From Blautia sp. MSJ-9 (GTDB lineage: Bacteria; Bacillota; Clostridia; Lachnospirales; Lachnospiraceae), in assembly GCF_018919065.1 (NCBI RefSeq), contig NZ_JAHLQG010000052.1:1-64000 (forward strand): a DNA stretch of 64,000 nt. The letters run 5' to 3'. The notes below the pieces were generated by a model. The model worked only from the letters and a program-made list of their open reading frames with translations. It did not search any database and was not told the origin of the DNA. Both the position numbers and the translations under genes were made by a program. This document shows, piece after piece, positions 58,328 through 64,000 of this stretch; the stretch's first letter is position 1, and each line of letters starts with the position of its first letter.

Positions 58328-58720
58328 TTATCGTTTGGAGAACTGTGGTGCTCTACGAGCTGCTTTGAGACCGTATTTCTTACGTTCTTTCATACGTGGA
58401 TCACGTGTTAAGAATCCAGCAGCTTTCAGAACTGGTCTGTAGTCGTTGTCTGCCTGAAGAAGTGCTCTTGCAACACCATGTCTGATGGCACCAGCCTGTC
58501 CTGTGTATCCACCACCATGAACGTTAACTAATACGTCAAATTTGCCTTCTGTTTCTGTTGCAGTTAAAGGCTGACGAACGATAACTTTCAGTGTATCTAA
58601 TCCAAAATATTCATCGATATCTCTTTTATTGATTGTGATCTTACCGGTTCCAGGTACAAGATAAACTCTTGCGATTGATTTTTTTCTTCTTCCTGTTCCG
58701 TAGAATTTTGCGCTAGCCAA
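58328..58720 (-). CDS. rpsI: Small ribosomal subunit protein uS9
   Basis: A 130-residue uS9 with the expected core ([42 protein letters not shown]) and the conserved C-terminal [17 protein letters not shown], whose tail reaches the P-site tRNA. The start is TTG at 58720, with AGGAGG nine bases upstream. It is cotranscribed with rplM. Its 3' end serves as the apparent target of repeated insertions: copies of its last codons and terminator lie 1 and 3 kb downstream. Confidence 0.97.
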   Translation of the reverse strand: MASAKFYGTGRRKKSIARVYLVPGTGKITINKRDIDEYFGLDTLKVIVRQPLTATETEGKFDVLVNVHGGGYTGQAGAIRHGVARALLQADNDYRPVLKAAGFLTRDPRMKERKKYGLKAARRAPQFSKR

Positions 58721-58737
58721 TGTTTTCTACCTCCTAA

Positions 58738-59166
58738 TTAAAATGTTAAAGCTTCTGGTTTCTGAGCTTCATGTTTGTGTTCCGGTCCTGCATATACGAA
58801 AAGTTTCTTGTACATGCTTCTTCCTAAAGGTCCTTTTGGAAGCATACCTTTAACTGCGAGCTCGATAACTCTCTCAGGTTTCTTTGCTAACATTTCTTTT
58901 AATGTGGTTTCTCTCATTCCACCTACATAATCGGAGTGATTGTAGTAGATTTTCTGCTCTAATTTCTTACCTGTAACTTTGATCTTGTCAGCGTTTACGA
59001 TGATTACATAATCACCTGTGTCTACGTGTGGTGTAAACTGTGGTTTATTCTTTCCTCTTAAAACGCTTGCTACTCCGGAAGCCAGACGGCCAAGAGTACA
59101 TCCATCAGCGTCAACTACATACCATTTTCTTTCGATTTTATCTGGATTAGCCATATAAGTCTGCAT
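58738..59166 (-). CDS. rplM: Large ribosomal subunit protein uL13
   Basis: A 142-residue uL13, an early-assembling 50S protein. Landmarks: [30 protein letters not shown] and [26 protein letters not shown] lies seven bases before ATG 59166. It heads the rplM-rpsI operon, preceded by a consensus promoter and a structured leader of about 165 bases. Confidence 0.97.
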   Translation of the reverse strand: MQTYMANPDKIERKWYVVDADGCTLGRLASGVASVLRGKNKPQFTPHVDTGDYVIIVNADKIKVTGKKLEQKIYYNHSDYVGGMRETTLKEMLAKKPERVIELAVKGMLPKGPLGRSMYKKLFVYAGPEHKHEAQKPEALTF

Positions 59167-59333
59167 GGTTTTACCTCCTGTTATTTATCAACGATAGTTT
59201 AATTAACCGCGGAATTTCCCGCGAAAATAAGTTATTGGAAACGCCGGTGCTAAGAAACGCGGAAATGTCCGAAACCGCTGATAAATACTTTCGCCTGGGC
59301 TATTTGGCTTAAGCATTTCGCACTACGTCACAT
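59167..59333 (-). promoter_or_regulatory. Structured leader of rplM, probably an L13 autoregulatory leader
   Basis: About 165 bases of mRNA leader with strong pairing, for example CGCGG-GAAATT-CCGCG near 59210-59225, and GC-rich segments (GGTTTCGGACATTTCCGCG; GCACCGGCG). Firmicutes commonly have an L13-binding leader here. The specific Rfam pattern was not checked. Confidence 0.5.
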
Positions 59334-59339
59334 TGGGTT

Positions 59340-59368
59340 ATTATATTATAAGGGACCTGTTCTGTCAA
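59340..59368 (-). promoter_or_regulatory. Consensus promoter of rplM-rpsI
   Basis: TTGACA (59363-59368), 17 bases and TATAAT (59340-59345) on the minus strand, with a start near 59333. Confidence 0.8.
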
Positions 59369-59445
59369 TAGGTTTTGTGTCGTTTTTTCAACTTTTTTCG
59401 TTACTCCCCCGTTTTTTGTTTTCCATACTCATTGTTGTAAAAAAA

Positions 59446-59493
59446 TTGCATGCTACATTTCAGTCATTCAGTCTGAAAAAATGTAGCATGCAA
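59446..59493 (-). terminator. Terminator of truA
   Basis: A perfect 15-bp stem, TTGCATGCTACATTT (59446-59460) with AAATGTAGCATGCAA (59479-59493). On the minus strand TTTTTTT follows. Confidence 0.92.
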
Positions 59494-59513
59494 TAATTTT
59501 TACATTTTATAGA

Positions 59514-60254
59514 TCAGTCAAAAAATTCAATTCCCATCAATGTTAATCCCTGTGCCGGAGCTGTCGGGCCTGCCGTTTCGCGGTTGCAGGCTTCCAGGAT
59601 TGCCTTTACTCTCTCCGGTGGATATTGACCGTTTCCTACTTCTATCAACGTTCCTGCGATAATACGAACCATGTTGTAAAGGAATCCTGTTCCTGTTACG
59701 CGGATAGTTACGATGTCTCCGTCACGCCATACATCAATTCCTGTTACTGTACGAATGGTTGTTTTTACCTGCGCTTTTGCACCGCAAAAAGAAGCAAAAT
59801 CATGCTGTCCAATCAGGTATGAGGTTGCAGCTTTCATCTTATCTACATCCAGTTTATAGTGATAGAAATAGGTGTATAAGCGCTCTGTCGGAACCGGGAA
59901 TTTGCGGTTCAGGATGCGGTATTCATATGTTTTTTCGCTGTCGCAGTAGCGGGGATGGAAATCCGGTTCTACTTCTTCGGAGAGCTGAATACGGATATCT
60001 TCCGGAAGCCGCTGGTTCAGTGCATAAGAAATCTTTTCTCCCGGGATGCGTGTGTCAGTGTCAAATACTGCCACATTTCCCATGGCATGAACACCTGCAT
60101 CTGTACGGCTTGCACCGATAGTTTCTATTTTCTCTCCCAGAAGCTCAGACAGTGTATCATTTAATACCCCCTGCACGGTAATTCCGTTTGGCTGTGTCTG
60201 CCAGCCGCAGTAGTTTGTGCCGTCATATGCAACTACAAGGCCAATTCTTTTCAT
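59514..60254 (-). CDS. truA: tRNA pseudouridine(38-40) synthase TruA
   Basis: TruA converts uridines 38-40 of the anticodon stem to pseudouridine. The 246 residues match the family. The catalytic aspartate lies in ASRTDAGVHAMGN near 49-61, with YDGTNYCGWQTQPN at the N-terminus and TGTGFLYNMVRIIAGTLIEVG near the C-terminus. It lies upstream of rplM on the same strand but has its own terminator. Confidence 0.96.
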   Translation of the reverse strand: MKRIGLVVAYDGTNYCGWQTQPNGITVQGVLNDTLSELLGEKIETIGASRTDAGVHAMGNVAVFDTDTRIPGEKISYALNQRLPEDIRIQLSEEVEPDFHPRYCDSEKTYEYRILNRKFPVPTERLYTYFYHYKLDVDKMKAATSYLIGQHDFASFCGAKAQVKTTIRTVTGIDVWRDGDIVTIRVTGTGFLYNMVRIIAGTLIEVGNGQYPPERVKAILEACNRETAGPTAPAQGLTLMGIEFFD

Positions 60255-60768
60255 CTGTTTTCCTCCATAAAATAAATCTATAATATTTACCCAAGCAAAA
60301 AATCATGTGCTTCGTTGTTTACTGATTCATAACCAATAACTGCCTCGCAGTTCAGTTTAACATTTCATTTTAATGTATTTGTTAAATAATATCATAAATC
60401 TATTTTAGGGTAAAGCTATTTCACACGGTAAAAACCTGATGGTACTCAGAAAAATGTTCGTTCTGATAGGGCAGAATCTTCATGGCACAGTAACTGATAT
60501 TAATCAGATTGACCAGCATTTCAATCCCTTTGCATAGGAACATGCATAATAAAATACATTCAGTGATTTCTCCGTTATTCCGGATAAAAATGCTGATACA
60601 GAAACCGGATGGAATGTACGGATTCTAAGGTCAGTATGGATAATATCAGCAGAAATAAGGTATCTGCTGTCGAAACAGAAAAAGTTGTAAAGTGGTGAAA
60701 ATTCTTTATTAAAAAAAGATATTCCTGTCTATTTCATGCACAATAATAAAGGCTTCTTATACTTTCCA
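60255..60768. other. 514-base gap with a possible transposase relic
   Basis: On the minus strand from about 60580 to 60421 a frame without a proper start reads ...CKGIEMLVNLISISYCAMK, then ILPYQNEHFSEYH and a stop. It looks like the C-terminal end of a transposase I have seen as decayed copies in Lachnospiraceae, but the match is from memory and weak. Nothing else is seen in the gap. Confidence 0.3.
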
Positions 60769-61713
60769 TTAATTATCTGTTGAAGTCCTGTTACCGATAA
60801 GATGATTCGAAAAATCTTCAAAAATCTGTCTAACAAACAATGGTTTTCTGCCTGTCAGTTTTTCAAAATCATTCGTATAAACACTCATCTGATTTTGACG
60901 GATTGCTTTCCCGAAAGTAACCATTCCATCAGAACAAAACGGAAAATTCTTTGCCGTATCAGCCCACATTTCTTCTGTTGTTCTGGGCACTCCGATTGAA
61001 TCAAAATATGCATACATCTCATCATCCGTAATATATTTATATACCACTTTCTTCCCTGTTACTTCTGAGGCAATTTCGAGAAAATCAGCAATTGTTAACA
61101 GCTCTGCTCCATTAATATTCAAAACTTTATCAATATCTTCAGACATTGCCGCATATGCTGCAGCTGTTGCGCAATCGTCACGAGATATAAACGCCATCTT
61201 TCCTTCACCCATATTATTTGCCAGAACTCCATTAGTTCGCTCATATGCTTCTACAAAAGAAGAAACCATTGCCTCGGCATACTGCGAATCACGAAGAATC
61301 AGATAATGTATCGGTTGTTCTTTGATATAATTTTCTGTCCAGACATGATCATTTACCTCATATGTATTAATATCTTTTTCACCAGCACCTACAATAGAAG
61401 TATACACCAGCTTTTTGACACCGGCACGTACTGCTGCATCAATTGCAGTTTTATGTGCAGCTCTTCTTTTAGGTCCTACAAAAGGCATGGAAATCAATAC
61501 AACAGTATCTGCTCCTTTAAATGTTTCCACAAGAGTTTCTGCATTATTAAAATCAGCCACCCTTGTTTCAATTCCCATTTCTTTGTACTTTTTAAGTGCT
61601 TTTTCTCTTGGTGCAGTAAAAATCAAATCCTCATGAGGATATTTTTCCAGAAGTATTCCGGCAGATTTTCCTCCGAAATTTCCATCAACACCATTAAGCA
61701 ATATTTTTTTCAT
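60769..61713 (-). CDS. NmrA-like NAD(P)-binding oxidoreductase
   Basis: A 314-residue atypical short-chain dehydrogenase of the NmrA/QOR2 group. The dinucleotide loop GVDGNFGGKSAG is near the N-terminus, followed by VKKLVYTSIVGAG, ILRDSQYAEAMV and FISRDDCATAAAYA. Members reduce quinones or act as redox sensors; here the substrate is unknown. Start 61713 has AAAGGAAG upstream. It is the last gene of an operon with the MFS transporter (19-base gap) and the GcvT/LigM-like gene, which suggests a shared small-molecule substrate. Confidence 0.82.
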   Translation of the reverse strand: MKKILLNGVDGNFGGKSAGILLEKYPHEDLIFTAPREKALKKYKEMGIETRVADFNNAETLVETFKGADTVVLISMPFVGPKRRAAHKTAIDAAVRAGVKKLVYTSIVGAGEKDINTYEVNDHVWTENYIKEQPIHYLILRDSQYAEAMVSSFVEAYERTNGVLANNMGEGKMAFISRDDCATAAAYAAMSEDIDKVLNINGAELLTIADFLEIASEVTGKKVVYKYITDDEMYAYFDSIGVPRTTEEMWADTAKNFPFCSDGMVTFGKAIRQNQMSVYTNDFEKLTGRKPLFVRQIFEDFSNHLIGNRTSTDN

Positions 61714-61732
61714 AATCAGTACTTCCTTTCTA

Positions 61733-62926
61733 CTACAATTTAACCAGTTCTTTTTCAAGCAATACACCCAATCCAACAGCAATTGCAATCACAACTGCAG
61801 TCAGGATAAAAATTTCTGAATAATTATTTCCTGCAATTGGAGCAATAATATAAGATGGAACTATTACCGCTCCACCTAACTGAAATGTTGTAATCAACCC
61901 TCCTGCTGTAGAAATATTATCAGATGAAATTTCTCTTAATCTAATCGGCATTGTGAAATAAATTGGCATTGCACCTCCAATAGCAATCCCTGTAATAAAA
62001 TATATAATTATCATAAGGATTTGTTCATGAAGCATCCATCCCCCAATACATCCTATAATAGAAATTCCTCCAAATAAAAAGATAAGTCTTGAAAATTTCT
62101 TTAACTTTCGATACAAAACGGGCCCTATAACTGCACCAACCATATTTCCAAATGATATCATAGATGCAACAGTACCTGCCTGCGATTTAGAAAATCCATG
62201 AATTTCCATAAGTGCAGCTGGAAGAAATGTATTTAATGTAATAGTCGCTCCCAGAATACAGAATAAACTGACTGCAGTAAACCAGATACCTTTGCAGCTC
62301 AGAACGTCCGAAAATTTTCCTTTTTGCTCTGAAGATCTATCTGCATTTCTGAATTCTGTATTTTCAGCATTTTCTTTCTCTATACAATAGTTCCCTGCCC
62401 ATATAACAGTAATTACAACTGCGTATACTAATGCTCCAACATAAGCTTTTTGTAATGTTGAATACAAAACTGCAGATGTTGCAGTTGCAAAAGTCTGCGC
62501 AAGCATACCGGCCGTAGTATATATTCCCATAAATAAAACTGATTTTTCTGCAGGAACTACTTCTTCCAATACTCTTGCGCTATTAACAAACAGTGTAATA
62601 GAAGATGCGCCACTAAATGCCATGCAAATCCATAGTGTAGAATAACTTTCTGCAAAAATACGACCTGTAAGTCCTAATATAGTAAAAGCAAGTCCCAACT
62701 GTATTGCATTTCTATAGCCAATTTTATCAGACAATTTTCCCAATGGAATGCTCAGAAAAATTGCCGGAAGCATTGGTGCAGTAAATAAAAACGCAAAACG
62801 AGAAGCAGATATTTGATACGCTGTTATCAGATCAATCGAAAACACATTCATCTGATATTGAGCATAAGCAGCAACAGTAGATGCCAGCATAAGACTTATA
62901 AATGTATATTTCTGTTTTTTATTCAA
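61733..62926 (-). CDS. MFS transporter
   Basis: A 397-residue major facilitator with 12 predicted helices and the loop 2-3 motif GKLSDKIGYRNAIQLG. The best start is TTG 62926 (MNKKQKYTFIS), seven bases after GGAAGGAG; an ATG at 62947 lies upstream of that site. It lies between the GcvT/LigM-like gene and the NmrA-like gene in one operon. A carrier for an aromatic acid or a related methylated compound would fit the neighbours, but this is inference. Confidence 0.88.
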   Translation of the reverse strand: MNKKQKYTFISLMLASTVAAYAQYQMNVFSIDLITAYQISASRFAFLFTAPMLPAIFLSIPLGKLSDKIGYRNAIQLGLAFTILGLTGRIFAESYSTLWICMAFSGASSITLFVNSARVLEEVVPAEKSVLFMGIYTTAGMLAQTFATATSAVLYSTLQKAYVGALVYAVVITVIWAGNYCIEKENAENTEFRNADRSSEQKGKFSDVLSCKGIWFTAVSLFCILGATITLNTFLPAALMEIHGFSKSQAGTVASMISFGNMVGAVIGPVLYRKLKKFSRLIFLFGGISIIGCIGGWMLHEQILMIIIYFITGIAIGGAMPIYFTMPIRLREISSDNISTAGGLITTFQLGGAVIVPSYIIAPIAGNNYSEIFILTAVVIAIAVGLGVLLEKELVKL

Positions 62927-62992
62927 TATGTATCTCCTTCCAAACAATATATGAAAAGCGGCTGTCGTAAAACAGCCGCCCCCTGTTAAACC

Positions 62993-64000
62993 TTAGAATA
63001 AATGAGGAATTTCTTCTACATCTTTGTTTTCATTGCGGATAAACTCGCTATTATAAGGAAGTTTTTTTACTGTTGCACGTACTTTCATCTGACGCGTACC
63101 AGGAGTCCCCCACAAAATTTCCAGTTTCGTTCCTTCTTTTGCATATTTAGGATTAATAAATCCAAGAGAAATCATACTATTGTAATTATAGGAAATTATT
63201 CTTCCAGATGAAATGCCAATCTGGTTTTCTCCGGCAAATACCTTATCTGCTCTATAAGTGAATCCTGGTTCTTCCGGCTGTTCATTCCAGAATACATCAC
63301 TCTGTACGGAAATATCTTCACAAGGTTCCTCTCCCGGAATCAGTTTCGTAGTAAAAATTTTTCCTACATCCTCTCCATTCCATTCAAGAGTTACTGCTGT
63401 TCTGCGTTTTTCTTCAGCAAGTTTCAAAAGAGCATCTTTTCCGGTAAAATCATGATTAAATTTCACAAGGAAATCCCATCCAACATCAAATGGCGTCATA
63501 AAACGACTTTCAAGATCATCTCCCACACTGCCAAGCAGATAACGTTTAATATTATAAAAAGCAGTCTCCGGATGCTGATACAGATAATTGGCCAGTCCTT
63601 CTCCCGATTCAAACCATGGAAGCGGATAATGGAGATTGATGTTTGGAAATCCTGCTTCCGTATGATTAAAAAGATTATAGGCATGAAGTCCTAATTTCTG
63701 AGCACCAAATTTTTTCCCGCTTTCCCAAACCTTATCATAAATATATACAAACTCTGAAATATCCCCATGAATTTCATAAGCAAGGTTGCCAGACATCCCA
63801 AGGCGAATAATACGTACTGTCTTTCCATCTACATCCTGACATCTATGACGTGCAAATTTAATATCATGTAAATCCGCCTGAAAAGCATCTTCCAGAATTT
63901 CAAGAGATTTTTCTCCATCAATTTGAATAATATATTCTTTTCCTGACATATCTTCCCCATGTACATCCATTTCAGATGATTCTACAAGATACGCAAGAGG
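62993..64000 (-). CDS. Aminomethyltransferase/LigM-like tetrahydrofolate demethylase (5' end outside window)
   Basis: The frame is open through the right edge, so the N-terminus is missing; 325 residues follow an internal Met at 63970. The visible part has the GcvT fold: RIIRLGMSGNLAYEIHG, the C-terminal FTGKDALLKLAEEKRR and a barrel domain with SSGRIISYNYNSMISLGFINP. The length and the inserted segment (HYPLPWFESGEGLANYLYQHP) fit GcvT relatives such as LigM or DesA, which move a methyl group from methoxylated aromatics to tetrahydrofolate, better than glycine-cleavage T protein. An acetogen could feed such methyl groups into its C1 pathway. Confidence 0.65.
   Translation of the reverse strand, partial: PLAYLVESSEMDVHGEDMSGKEYIIQIDGEKSLEILEDAFQADLHDIKFARHRCQDVDGKTVRIIRLGMSGNLAYEIHGDISEFVYIYDKVWESGKKFGAQKLGLHAYNLFNHTEAGFPNINLHYPLPWFESGEGLANYLYQHPETAFYNIKRYLLGSVGDDLESRFMTPFDVGWDFLVKFNHDFTGKDALLKLAEEKRRTAVTLEWNGEDVGKIFTTKLIPGEEPCEDISVQSDVFWNEQPEEPGFTYRADKVFAGENQIGISSGRIISYNYNSMISLGFINPKYAKEGTKLEILWGTPGTRQMKVRATVKKLPYNSEFIRNENKDVEEIPHLF

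Overview
The window reads as a chromosome segment of a low-to-mid GC Gram-positive gut anaerobe, most likely a Lachnospiraceae such as Blautia or a relative. That is inferred from gene content and order: a tsaB-rimI fusion, HPr kinase, GNB/LNB-type sugar genes, several family-1 sugar ABC transporters and AGGAGG-type ribosome binding sites. No species can be named from sequence alone. Most genes lie on the minus strand.

Bases 1-16,500 are core genome. Two tRNA-Ser genes sit beside strong promoters that lead off the left edge, probably into an rRNA operon. They are followed by ispD, tsaD, RNase Z, a tsaB-rimI fusion, tsaE, a cyclophilin, a YigZ protein, a class A penicillin-binding protein, a ROK glucokinase, hprK, uvrC and ftsH. 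Bases 16,500-27,700 hold a DUF1846 gene, a decaying glycerol-3-phosphate-type ABC locus (GDPD, ugpA, ugpC, a HAD phosphatase and an in-frame ugpE-ugpB deletion chimera), a secreted beta-helix protein, a nitrilase and a small RelE-type toxin-antitoxin pair. Bases 27,700-37,400 form a sugar region: galE, an NahK-like kinase, a nucleotidyltransferase, two permeases and a binding protein, with a divergent AraC regulator and a second, paralogous binding protein. The set resembles the lacto-N-biose/galacto-N-biose pathway but has no phosphorylase and no ATPase of its own.

Bases 37,400-53,500 hold a PhoR/PhoB pair, a Na+/phosphate cotransporter, greA, a TetM-like GTPase fused to a Rae1/YacP-type NYN nuclease domain, a CGGC protein, a cobalamin-riboswitch-controlled BtuFCD transporter, a GntR-regulated ABC exporter, a patatin and a ferredoxin-type aldo-keto reductase. 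Bases 53,600-60,600 contain an NSS transporter with a leader attenuator and then a roughly 3-kb scar next to rpsI. The scar has repeated copies of the rpsI 3' end plus terminator, an IS4-type transposase remnant, a broken RpiR regulator, an unknown ORF, a frameshifted HTH gene and what looks like a complete Fst/par-style type I toxin-antitoxin locus. After it come rpsI, rplM and truA. The right end has an operon of a GcvT/LigM-like protein (cut by the window), an MFS transporter and an NmrA-like oxidoreductase.

The most notable items are the GTPase-A-site-nuclease fusion (42443-45148), the type I toxin-antitoxin locus with direct repeats (57539-57834), the rpsI-associated mobile element scar (55347-58345), a three-member family of multi-hairpin intergenic repeats, and a MITE that supplies the end of a histidine kinase gene.
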